DNA of 35,056 bases from Vulcanimicrobiota bacterium (GTDB lineage: Bacteria; Vulcanimicrobiota; Vulcanimicrobiia; Vulcanimicrobiales; Vulcanimicrobiaceae), in the NCBI GenBank assembly GCA_003161555.1, contig PMOG01000045.1:1-35056 (forward strand), written 5' to 3'. The translations under genes and the position numbers were made by a program. This document shows, piece after piece, positions 8,713-16,706 of this stretch. The notes under the pieces were generated by a model. That model saw only the letters and a list, made by a program, of their open reading frames with translations. It had not been told where the DNA came from and made no database searches. The number at the start of each line of letters is the position of its first letter. Position 1 is the stretch's first letter.

Positions 8713-9853
8713 GGCGACGCGCGCCGTCAAGGCGGTGGCGCGTGCGTGCGGTGCCGGCGCGGTGCGCATCGCGACTGCCGACGCCGATGCGCCGACCCGC
8801 GCGCGAATGCAGGCCGCCTTCGCCCGCGGCGACTTCGCGACGTGGCCCTACGACGGCGACTACGCGGCGCGCGCGAGCGATCCGGGTGCGCTGCTGGCCG
8901 GAGCGCGCAGCGTCGTGTGCATCGCGATGCCGTACGCGACGCCCGTTCCGCCCGAGCGCGCCGGACGCGGACGCGTCTCCGCCTATGCCTGGTCGGCGGA
9001 CTACCATCGCCGGATGCAGATGCTGCTGCGCGAGATCGCGGCGCGCATCGACGTCCTCGCCGGGGCGCCGGCGACGCGCATCGTTTGCGATACCGCGCCG
9101 CTGGCGGAACGCGCGTTCGCCGCGCGCAGCGGTCTGGGCTGGATCGGGAAACACACCAGCGCGATCGTGCCGGGACTCGGTTCGGCGGTGTTCTTGGGCG
9201 AGATCGTCACGACGCTCGCGCTCGATCCGGACCCGCCGCTGAAAACCTCGTGCGGCGCGTGCACGCGCTGCATCGACGCCTGTCCGACCGGCGCGCTGCG
9301 CGGCGACGGCACGATCGATGCCGGCCGCTGCATCAGCGATCTGACCCAGCGGCGCGATGCGATTCCCCGCGCGCTGCGGCCGCTGGTCGGCACATGGGTG
9401 TGGGGCTGCGATCTCTGCAACGAGGCGTGTCCGCCCTCGCAGAGGGCCGGCGCGCGCGGCGACGCGGCGGCGCGTCCGCTGGAGGAGGACATGGCCGCTC
9501 CTCCGCTCACCGCGCTGCTGCGCGTACGCGGCGCGCGCTTTCGGCGCTGGCGGCGCACCGCGATGGGGTGGCGCGGCGCCGCGGTGCTGCGGCGCAATGC
9601 CGCGGTCGCGCTGGGCAACGGGCTCGATCGCGCCGACGTGCCGGCGCTCGCCGAGGCGCTGGGCGGTGACCCCAGCGCCCTGGTGCGGGCGCACGCCGCA
9701 TGGGCGTTGGGCCGGATCGGGTCGCCGTCGGCGTTGGCCGCGCTGCGGAAAGCCTGCCTCGAGGATGCCGCTCCCAGCGTACGCGAGGAAGCGAACGCCG
9801 CGCTGGAACCACATCGGTCGGCGCGGGCGTTCACGATGCTGAACCCATGCTGA
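8690..9853 (+). CDS. queG: Epoxyqueuosine reductase with C-terminal HEAT-like repeats
   Basis: GWIGKHTSAIVPGLGSAVFLGEI...CGACTRCIDACPTGAL...CISDLTQRRDAIP...WGCDLCNEACP: two 4Fe-4S motifs and QueG signatures. GTG 8690 start overlaps the AKR end. Confidence 0.92.
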   Translation: MAESPPSEATRAVKAVARACGAGAVRIATADADAPTRARMQAAFARGDFATWPYDGDYAARASDPGALLAGARSVVCIAMPYATPVPPERAGRGRVSAYAWSADYHRRMQMLLREIAARIDVLAGAPATRIVCDTAPLAERAFAARSGLGWIGKHTSAIVPGLGSAVFLGEIVTTLALDPDPPLKTSCGACTRCIDACPTGALRGDGTIDAGRCISDLTQRRDAIPRALRPLVGTWVWGCDLCNEACPPSQRAGARGDAAARPLEEDMAAPPLTALLRVRGARFRRWRRTAMGWRGAAVLRRNAAVALGNGLDRADVPALAEALGGDPSALVRAHAAWALGRIGSPSALAALRKACLEDAAPSVREEANAALEPHRSARAFTMLNPC

Positions 9854-10488
9854 TGAACCGTACGCTCGCCTCGCTTCTCGCCGCCGCGCTGACGGCCGTT
9901 CTGCCCGTGTCCGCTCGGGCGGAGTCCGGCAGCGACCTCTACGCGCGCATGCAGCGCGTCAACAGCGGCTTGCGCTCGTACCGCGCCGACGTCACCGTCG
10001 CGATCCAACTGCACTCGTTCCCGTTCTTGAGCCCGACTCTGGCCGGCCGCGCCTACTACAAGCGGCCCGATAAAACGGCCGTTCAGTTCGATGCGGTCCC
10101 GGCGATCGCCGGGCAGCTGAAGAAGGTCGTCGGCCAGATCGAGCCGCCGTCGGATTGGGACCGTCTCTACGAGGTCAACCAAACCGGCGACGACGGCACG
10201 ACGGCGACCTTCCGCCTGGTCCGCAAGAAGAACGGCCGCATCGATCACGTCGACGTGAAAGTCGACGACCGGACCGCCACCGTCACCGAGATGATCTACT
10301 TCTATAAAGAGGACGGCGGCACGATCAAGTTCGACAACATCTACGACCAGATCGACGGCAACTACGTCGTGAAGCAGCAGACCGGGAAGGTCGACGTCCC
10401 GCACTACAATGCCGATATCAGCTCATCGTTCGCGAACTACCGGATCAACGTTCCGATCGACGACAAGGTGTTCGACGAGAGCGGCTGA
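9847..10488 (+). CDS. LolA-like outer-membrane lipoprotein-sorting family protein, secreted
   Basis: Signal peptide MLMNRTLASLLAAALTAVLPVSARAES, then YARMQRVNSGLRSYRADVTVAIQ...AYYKRPDKTAVQFDAVP, which looks like a LolA-type beta fold. Confidence 0.65.
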   Translation: MLMNRTLASLLAAALTAVLPVSARAESGSDLYARMQRVNSGLRSYRADVTVAIQLHSFPFLSPTLAGRAYYKRPDKTAVQFDAVPAIAGQLKKVVGQIEPPSDWDRLYEVNQTGDDGTTATFRLVRKKNGRIDHVDVKVDDRTATVTEMIYFYKEDGGTIKFDNIYDQIDGNYVVKQQTGKVDVPHYNADISSSFANYRINVPIDDKVFDESG

Positions 10489-10533
10489 GGGGCCCAAGCC
10501 GGAGTTCCCCCGCCGCTGGGGAACCACTCGACG

Positions 10534-11544
10534 GTGATCGATCTGATCGGGCGCACGGAGCCGCTCGTCGACGCCTTCCGGCGGCCGATCACCTATCTGC
10601 GGATCTCGGTCACCGACCGCTGCAACCTGCGCTGCGTGTACTGCATGCCCGAAGCCGGGCTGGCGTGGATCCCCAAGCCCGCGATCCTCAGTTACGAGGA
10701 GATCGCCGAGATCGTACGCGCCGCAGCGACGGTCGGCGTGCGCAGCATCCGTTTGACCGGCGGCGAGCCGTTGATCCGCCGCAACCTCGAGCGGCTGGTG
10801 GCGATGCTCCACGCGATCCCCGGGATCGACGACATCGCCCTCTCGACCAACGGATTGCTTTTGGCCGAGCAGGCGGCCACGCTGCGCGCGGCGGGTTTGG
10901 ACCGGGTCAACGTTTCGCTCGACACCTTGGATCCGGACCGGTTCACCGCCATCGCGCGGCGGCCGGGTCTCGACCGCGTGCTGGCCGGCATCGATGCCGC
11001 CATCGCGGCGAACCTCGGGCCGGTGAAGATCAACTGCGTCCTGATGCGCGGCACGAACGACGACGAGCTGGAAGCCTTCGCGGCGCTGACGCGCGATCGC
11101 GCGGTGCACGTGCGCTTCATCGAAGTCATGCCCGTGCACGAGAACGTCGACATGCAGGCGCAAGCCTGGGTATCCTCCGACGAGGTGCTCGAGCGTCTGG
11201 GCCGGTTTGGCGCGCTCTCACCGTTCGAGCATCTCCACGGGAACGGCCCCGCTCGCATGTTCGCGTACGCCGGGGCGCCCGGCACCATCGGCGTGATCTC
11301 GCCGCTCGCGCACGACTACTGCGAGCGCTGCAACCGCGTCCGGCTGTCGGCCGACGGGCGGTTGAAATTGTGTCTGTTCGGCGATCACCTGATCGATCTG
11401 CGTACGCCGCTGCGAGCCGGCGGCGGCGAAGAGGCGATCGTGGCGCTGCTGCGCGGCGCGATGCACGTCAAGCCCGAGCGGCACCATCTCGTGCTGGGCG
11501 AAACGTCGGCTGCGATGCGCGCCTTCAGCGAAATCGGCGGCTAG
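10534..11544 (+). CDS. moaA: GTP 3',8-cyclase (radical SAM)
   Basis: ISVTDRCNLRCVYCMPEAGL (radical SAM CxxxCxxC), RLTGGEPLIRRNLERLV, HDYCERCNRVRLSADGRLKLCLFG (second cluster), C-terminal GG. Confidence 0.97.
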   Translation: MIDLIGRTEPLVDAFRRPITYLRISVTDRCNLRCVYCMPEAGLAWIPKPAILSYEEIAEIVRAAATVGVRSIRLTGGEPLIRRNLERLVAMLHAIPGIDDIALSTNGLLLAEQAATLRAAGLDRVNVSLDTLDPDRFTAIARRPGLDRVLAGIDAAIAANLGPVKINCVLMRGTNDDELEAFAALTRDRAVHVRFIEVMPVHENVDMQAQAWVSSDEVLERLGRFGALSPFEHLHGNGPARMFAYAGAPGTIGVISPLAHDYCERCNRVRLSADGRLKLCLFGDHLIDLRTPLRAGGGEEAIVALLRGAMHVKPERHHLVLGETSAAMRAFSEIGG

Positions 11545-11546
11545 GT

Positions 11547-11592
11547 GGGTTCGACGTACGTCGAACCCTTCGCGTTTAGCCCTACGGGCTAA
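11547..11592. terminator. Two tandem hairpins between convergent genes (probable bidirectional termination region)
   Basis: Perfect 22-bp palindrome GGGTTCGACGTACGTCGAACCC at 11547-11568, then TTAGCCC-tac-GGGCTAA at 11576-11592, just after the moaA stop and before the 3' end of the minus-strand gene. Confidence 0.6.
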
Positions 11593-11610
11593 GCCGCAAA
11601 AAGGAAGAGT

Positions 11611-12105
11611 TTAAGGGCGGTCTTCGAGGGCTTCGGGGGCGGGGCGTTTTCGTAGCAGGACGATCGAGATGACGAATGCGAGGATCACGCCGCTGAGCAC
11701 GCCGAGCTCGAGCAGGGACTGCGTGCTGGCGGCGCCGGTGGTATTGCCCGGCTTGACGTGTCCGACGGTGATGACCAAAATGCGCCGGATCACGGCGATC
11801 AGCCCGACGATCAGGAACGGTTCGGCGGCCAGCATCGCGCCGCGCAGTGAAAGGATGACCGTATAGGCGAGCTCGACCAGCATGAGCGTGAGCAGGATCA
11901 TATCGAGGAACTCGGTCGTCACGCCGATGATGTCGTCCGAAGCGAACAGCGGCGCGACGTGCGTGGCGACGTGGAAGAGCAGCGCCAGCGCGCCGACGAA
12001 CAGCAGCACCCCGATCGCAAAGATGATGATGCGTTCGGTCCACGTCAGCGTGCGGATCGCACCTTCCTCGAGGGCCGAGCGCCGGCGCGATTCAACCGGA
12101 TTCAC
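11611..12105 (-). CDS. PsiE-like (phosphate-starvation-inducible) membrane protein
   Basis: From GTG 12105: VNPVESRRRSALEEGAIRTLTWTERIIIFAIGVLLFVGALALLFHV...LDMILLTLMLVELAYTVILSLRG...AEPFLIVGLIAVIRRILVITVG: four-TM PsiE-like pattern. Confidence 0.72.
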   Translation of the reverse strand: MNPVESRRRSALEEGAIRTLTWTERIIIFAIGVLLFVGALALLFHVATHVAPLFASDDIIGVTTEFLDMILLTLMLVELAYTVILSLRGAMLAAEPFLIVGLIAVIRRILVITVGHVKPGNTTGAASTQSLLELGVLSGVILAFVISIVLLRKRPAPEALEDRP

Positions 12106-12165
12106 GCCGCACCACGTACGCAGCGCGGGAAGCCTTCTCCCCTCGCGGCGTGAAAGGGATGCCCG

Positions 12166-12549
12166 GTGATGACCAGGTCCTCTGCCGGGCTCGCCGCCGC
12201 GGCGCTGGCGATCTCGCTCGTAACGGCGTGCTCGAAACCGAACCAATCGGCGGGCAGCGACGGCGCGAAGACCGTCACGGCGACGGGGGCCGGTGCGGCC
12301 GTCGCCGGCGCGCTGGGCGATCCCGTACGCGGCAAGCAGATTTTCAGCGCGAACTGCGCGCAGTGTCATGGGGCGACCGGCGTCGAGGGCGGCATCGGCC
12401 CATCGCTGGCGGGCGAGCGGAGCCGCAAGACGTATCCGGCGACCGTCGCCTGGATCGAAAATCCCAGCGGGGCGATGCCCAAGCTCTATCCGGAACCGCT
12501 GAGCGAACGCGACGTCGACGACGTGGCCGCATACGTGCAGCAGCTGTGA
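12166..12549 (+). CDS. Lipoprotein c-type cytochrome
   Basis: Lipobox-like ISLVTACSK, haem motif CAQCH, and SGAMPKLYPEPLSERDVDDVAAYVQQL with distal Met ligand. Confidence 0.88.
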   Translation: MMTRSSAGLAAAALAISLVTACSKPNQSAGSDGAKTVTATGAGAAVAGALGDPVRGKQIFSANCAQCHGATGVEGGIGPSLAGERSRKTYPATVAWIENPSGAMPKLYPEPLSERDVDDVAAYVQQL

Positions 12550-12590
12550 TGCCGAGGACCCCACCGACGACGTAGTGAACGCGGCCCGGC

Positions 12591-14018
12591 GTGGCCCGGG
12601 CGCTGTTCGCTTTCACGAGGGACCTGCGGCTGAGCGACCACGCCGGCCTCGCCGCTGCCGCGCGCCACGGCGACATCGTGCCGGTGCTGGTGATCGATGT
12701 TCCCTCGAGCGCGCGTTTGCGCCGTTCGCCGCGCCGCGCCGCGTGGTACTGCGCCGCGGTTCGCTCGCTCGACGCCGACTTGCGCAGCCGCGGCAGTTCG
12801 CTGATCGTGCGGCGCGGCAAACCCGGCCCCGTCTTGCGCGGCCTCGCCCGCGCCGCCGGCGCCGGAGTCGTCGGTTGGAGCTGCGGCTACGACGCGAAGA
12901 CGATGCGCGGCGACCGCGACCTGCAGTCGGCGCTCGAAGAAGCCGGGTTGCGCGCGCTCCCGGTGCACGATCAGCCGGCCGTCCCGCCGGAGGATTCCGC
13001 GGCGGGTCACCGCGGCGGCGACGGGTACCGGGCGTTCGTTCCGTATTTTGCGCAGTGGCGAACGCTGGTGCCGACGCCGGACGCCGGCAGCGCAACCTTC
13101 GCAGCGCACGACATCGCCAGCGAAGCGTTGCCGCAGCCCGAGGAATTCGGCGCCGAAGGCATCGACACCGGCCCCGCCGGCGAAGCCCACGCGCGCCGCA
13201 CCCTGGGCGCGTTTCTGGCGTTGCCGGTGCTGCACTACGGCGTCGCGCGCAACGTCCCGGCGGCCTGCGAAACCTCGCGGCTTTCGGGGGCGCTCTCGTT
13301 CGGATTGCTGGCCGCGCGGGAAGTCGTGCGCGCGACCTGCGATCGCGCCTCCGATCCGTTTCTGATGGCCGAAGAACGCTCGTCGATCAGACTCTTCTTG
13401 CGCGCGCTCGCGCAGCGCGACTTCTTCCTGCAGCTCGGCTGGTACAACGAATCGCTGGCCGAGGAGCCGCTCCAAGCGAAGATGCGCGGGTTCGCGTTCG
13501 CGCGCGCCCACCCGCTGCTCGATGCGTGGCAGATCGGGCGGACCGGCTTTCCCCTGGTCGACGCGGGAATGCGCGAGCTGATCGCCACCGGCTGGATGCA
13601 TCCGCGCGTACGCGCGATCGCGGCCTCGTTTCTGTGCTTCGATTTGGGCGTCGACTGGCGGGCCGGGCGCGATTGGTGGGATCAGCTGCTGATCGAGGAC
13701 GACCCGGCGCTAGCGGCCGGCAATTGGCAGTGGGTCGCGGGAGTCGGTGCCGATCTGGCGGCCTATCCGCGCATCTACAACCCGCTCAAACAAGCGCGCC
13801 ACTTCGATCCCTCGGCGCGCTACATTCGTGCCTGGGTGCCGGAATTGGCCGGACTGCCGGACGTTGCGATCTTCGATCCGGTCGGCCTACGGCGCGAACG
13901 GCAGCTGACGCTCTCGCTGTTCGGCGACGGCACGTATCCGTCGCCCGGGCTCGATCATGAGGCGGCGGCGCGCGCGTTTCTCGCCCGCTACGCACGCGAG
14001 GTTCGTGCCTCCGCCTGA
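12591..14018 (+). CDS. phr: Deoxyribodipyrimidine photolyase (class I CPD family)
   Basis: ALFAFTRDLRLSDHAGLAAAA...TGFPLVDAGMRELIATGWMHPRVRAIAASFLCFDLGVDWRAG...NWQWVAGVGADLAAYPRIYNPLKQARHFDPSARYIRAWVPEL. Confidence 0.93.
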   Translation: MARALFAFTRDLRLSDHAGLAAAARHGDIVPVLVIDVPSSARLRRSPRRAAWYCAAVRSLDADLRSRGSSLIVRRGKPGPVLRGLARAAGAGVVGWSCGYDAKTMRGDRDLQSALEEAGLRALPVHDQPAVPPEDSAAGHRGGDGYRAFVPYFAQWRTLVPTPDAGSATFAAHDIASEALPQPEEFGAEGIDTGPAGEAHARRTLGAFLALPVLHYGVARNVPAACETSRLSGALSFGLLAAREVVRATCDRASDPFLMAEERSSIRLFLRALAQRDFFLQLGWYNESLAEEPLQAKMRGFAFARAHPLLDAWQIGRTGFPLVDAGMRELIATGWMHPRVRAIAASFLCFDLGVDWRAGRDWWDQLLIEDDPALAAGNWQWVAGVGADLAAYPRIYNPLKQARHFDPSARYIRAWVPELAGLPDVAIFDPVGLRRERQLTLSLFGDGTYPSPGLDHEAAARAFLARYAREVRASA

Positions 14019-14583
14019 CCGCCGCCCCGCGGAGCCGCTGCTGGTGCCGCTGACGACGACGCGCCTGCAGTTGGAACCGCTGCGGGCCGCACATGCCGAC
14101 GCGCTGTATGCCGGCCTGCGCGATCCCGAACTCTACCGCTACGAAACGGACCGGCCGCCGGACGGACTCGAAGCGCTGCGCGCACGTTTCGCGCTGCTGG
14201 CGGCGGGCTCGGGCGATGACGGCGAAACGTGGCTGAACTGGGTCGCGCTCACCCGCGAGGGCGGCGCCGCGATCGGCTACGTCCAGGCGACGGTCGCGAA
14301 CGCCCGCGAGACCGCGACGATCGGCTACCTGATCACCGCGGCCTACCAGCGCCGGGGGTTCGGCCGTGAGGCGGTCGGCGCGATGTGCGATTACCTCGCC
14401 GCGCGCGGCATCGCGCGGCTCCATGCGTGGATCGACGTGCGGAATACGGCCTCGATCGCGCTGGCCGAAGGACTGCGCTTCACGCGCGTCTGGACCGGCC
14501 GCTCGGAGGACATCATCGGCGGCACCCGGGGCTTCGATCATCACTACGTGCGGTCGTCTTGCGAGGGCCGGCCGCCGGTCTGA
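14005..14583 (+). CDS. GNAT-family N-acetyltransferase
   Basis: TTRLQLEPLRAAHADALYAGLRDPELYRY...AYQRRGFGREAVGAMCDYLAARGIARLHAWIDVRNTASIALAEGLRF. GTG 14005 overlaps the phr end. Confidence 0.88.
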   Translation: MPPPDRRPAEPLLVPLTTTRLQLEPLRAAHADALYAGLRDPELYRYETDRPPDGLEALRARFALLAAGSGDDGETWLNWVALTREGGAAIGYVQATVANARETATIGYLITAAYQRRGFGREAVGAMCDYLAARGIARLHAWIDVRNTASIALAEGLRFTRVWTGRSEDIIGGTRGFDHHYVRSSCEGRPPV

Positions 14584-14598
14584 GCCGAATCGGTGGGG

Positions 14599-16077
14599 AT
14601 GAGCGATCAGCCTCGACGCGCCGCCCACGACACCGGGATCCCCGAGGGTCTGCTGCGGTTCATGACCAGCGGGTGGGCGACCCCGCCCGGCACGCCTGCC
14701 GCGCCGATCGAGGGAATCGAACGCTTTGCCGCACGCCGCGCGGCGCTGGCCGCCGCGTTCCCGGGTGAAGTGCTGATCGTTCCGACCGGGCACGAGAAAG
14801 TTCGTGCCAACGACACGACCTATCGCTTCCGGCCCGGTACCGACTTCTATTATTTGACCGGCAATACCGAGCCGGACAACATCTTGGTGCTGACCGTGAA
14901 TGCGAACGGTAAGCCGGACGCAACGCTGTATTGCGAACCGAATCCGGGCAAGACGGACGCGACGTTCTTCACCGACCGCCTCAAGGGCGAACTGTGGGTC
15001 GGGCCGCGTTTGGGCCTCCGCCAGACCGCCGAGCGTTTCGGCGTCGCCACCAAGCCGCTGGCCGAATTCGCCGCCGACCGCGCGAACGCGCCGGCCGCGC
15101 AGACGCGCGTGCTGCCCGGCATCGACCCGGCCCTCGACGCTCCGGGCGGTCCGTCGGAACGCGACGCTGCGCTTGCGACCCAGCTTTCGGAGCAGCGGCT
15201 GATCAAAGACGAGCTCGAGATCCGCGAACTGCGGTGCGCGATCGCGGCGACGCAGGCCGGCTTCGACGATGTCGTGCGCGGTCTGGCTGCCGCCCGCTCG
15301 GAGCGCGAGGTCGAGGTCGTGTTCGGCGCGCGCGCCCGGCGTGACGGCAACGATGTCGGGTACGGTACGATCGCCGCCAGCGGCCCCAATGCGTGCACGC
15401 TGCACTGGACGCGCAACGACCGCCGCTTCGGCGAACACGAACTGCTGCTGCTCGACGCGGGCGTCGAAGCGGACTCGCTCTACACCGCCGATGTGACCCG
15501 GACGCTCCCGATCGACGGAACCTTTACGCCCGAGCAGCGCGCGGTGTACGAGCTGGTCTTCGCCGCGCAAGAGGCGGCCTTCGCGCGCTGCGCGCCCGGC
15601 AACGATTTCCTCGACCCGCACCGCGCCGCCATGGAAGTGCTGGCGGCCGGTCTCGAGCGGCTGGGGATCATCGCGTCGGCGGCCGATGCGCTGCGCGACG
15701 AAAATCAATTCTACCGGCGCTACTCGCTGCACAACGTGAGCCATATGCTCGGGCTCGACGTCCACGACTGCGCGCAGGCGCGCGCCGAGACGTATAAATT
15801 CGGCACGCTGCGGGCCGGCATGGTGCTGACCGTCGAACCGGGATTGTACTTCCAGCCCGACGACCTGACCGTGCCGGCGCGCTATCGCGGCATCGGCGTG
15901 CGCATCGAAGATGACGTCGCGATCACGCCGGACGGCGTCGAGATCCTCTCGGCGGCGATCCCGCGCCGCGTCGAGGAGGTCGAAGCCTGGGTCCGCTCAG
16001 CGGCGGGATCCCGCGGCGCGGGCGCTGCTAGTTCGACGTCGTCGGAGACGGCATCCGTGCGTCAACCCAGTCGCTGA
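14599..16077 (+). CDS. pepP: Xaa-Pro aminopeptidase (M24B)
   Basis: FRPGTDFYYLTGNTEPDNILVL...LLLLDAGVEADSLYTADVTRTLPIDG...HNVSHMLGLDVHD...MVLTVEPGLYF...GIGVRIEDDVAIT: the metal-ligand D/D/H/E/E set. Confidence 0.92.
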   Translation: MSDQPRRAAHDTGIPEGLLRFMTSGWATPPGTPAAPIEGIERFAARRAALAAAFPGEVLIVPTGHEKVRANDTTYRFRPGTDFYYLTGNTEPDNILVLTVNANGKPDATLYCEPNPGKTDATFFTDRLKGELWVGPRLGLRQTAERFGVATKPLAEFAADRANAPAAQTRVLPGIDPALDAPGGPSERDAALATQLSEQRLIKDELEIRELRCAIAATQAGFDDVVRGLAAARSEREVEVVFGARARRDGNDVGYGTIAASGPNACTLHWTRNDRRFGEHELLLLDAGVEADSLYTADVTRTLPIDGTFTPEQRAVYELVFAAQEAAFARCAPGNDFLDPHRAAMEVLAAGLERLGIIASAADALRDENQFYRRYSLHNVSHMLGLDVHDCAQARAETYKFGTLRAGMVLTVEPGLYFQPDDLTVPARYRGIGVRIEDDVAITPDGVEILSAAIPRRVEEVEAWVRSAAGSRGAGAASSTSSETASVRQPSR

Positions 16078-16636
16078 CGATCGGCACGCTGACGTCGTCA
16101 CCGCTCCAAACGCGGAACGCGTAGACGACGCTGGCCACGATCCACACCGGAACCAGGAACGGCAGCAGCGCCAAGGCGCCGAAGTTCAGGACCGGGATGG
16201 CCGCGATGGCGCTCAGCAGGGCGCCGAAGCCCCACATGCCGGCGTTGAAACCGAGTGCTTGCCACGCTTGACGGCGCACCGCGAGGGAGCCCTTCGCGTC
16301 GAGGAGCGCCAGCAGCGCGAGCGGCCAGAGCGGATAGCTGAGTGCGACCAGCGCGCGCGTTTCGGGCCGCACGTTCGCGAGCGCGGTCGACGGTATCACG
16401 GTGACGCGCGGCGGTGCCGGCGGGGGAGTGGGTGGAGGCGGCGGCGGCTGTGCGCCTGCCGACGACGGGCCCAGGCCGCCGTTGATCATGTTCGAACGGC
16501 GTGCGGCATCGATGCGTTCCGCGAGCACGCAGCTCGGGCAGGCGCCTTCGGCGGAGCGGCACGTCGCGCAGACGGGTTTCCGGCACCCCGTACAGAGCGC
16601 GATTGACGGGACGGCGTGATGGAAGAAACAATCCAC
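16028..16636 (-). CDS. Membrane protein with N-terminal B-box-like zinc-binding domain
   Basis: From GTG 16636: VDCFFHHAVPSIALCTGCRKPVCATCRSAEGACPSC..., Pro-rich linker PPPPPPTPPPAPP, C-terminal hydrophobic helices. Confidence 0.68.
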   Translation of the reverse strand: MDCFFHHAVPSIALCTGCRKPVCATCRSAEGACPSCVLAERIDAARRSNMINGGLGPSSAGAQPPPPPPTPPPAPPRVTVIPSTALANVRPETRALVALSYPLWPLALLALLDAKGSLAVRRQAWQALGFNAGMWGFGALLSAIAAIPVLNFGALALLPFLVPVWIVASVVYAFRVWSGDDVSVPIVSDWVDARMPSPTTSN

Positions 16637-16706
16637 GGCTGATGACCACCTCTTGGTCGGTGAACGTACGTCGAAGGTACCGAACTCGAACGGCGAAGGT
16701 TTCGCG

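Noticed and set aside
8255-9814. 519-aa minus-strand ORF opposite the AKR and queG
   Set aside because: Arg/Ala-rich antisense frame with no motifs; the plus strand holds clear AKR and QueG.
10489-10533. Moco riboswitch upstream of moaA
   Set aside because: The gap between the LolA-like stop and moaA is only 45 nt, too short for the known Moco RNA motif; only a simple hairpin is present.
11547-11568. tRNA T-arm (GGTTCGA...) near the moaA 3' end
   Set aside because: No acceptor, D or anticodon arms; the sequence is simply a perfect palindrome between convergent genes.
13786-15765. 659-aa minus-strand ORF opposite phr/GNAT/pepP
   Set aside because: Antisense of well-supported genes; no recognisable domain and a biased composition.
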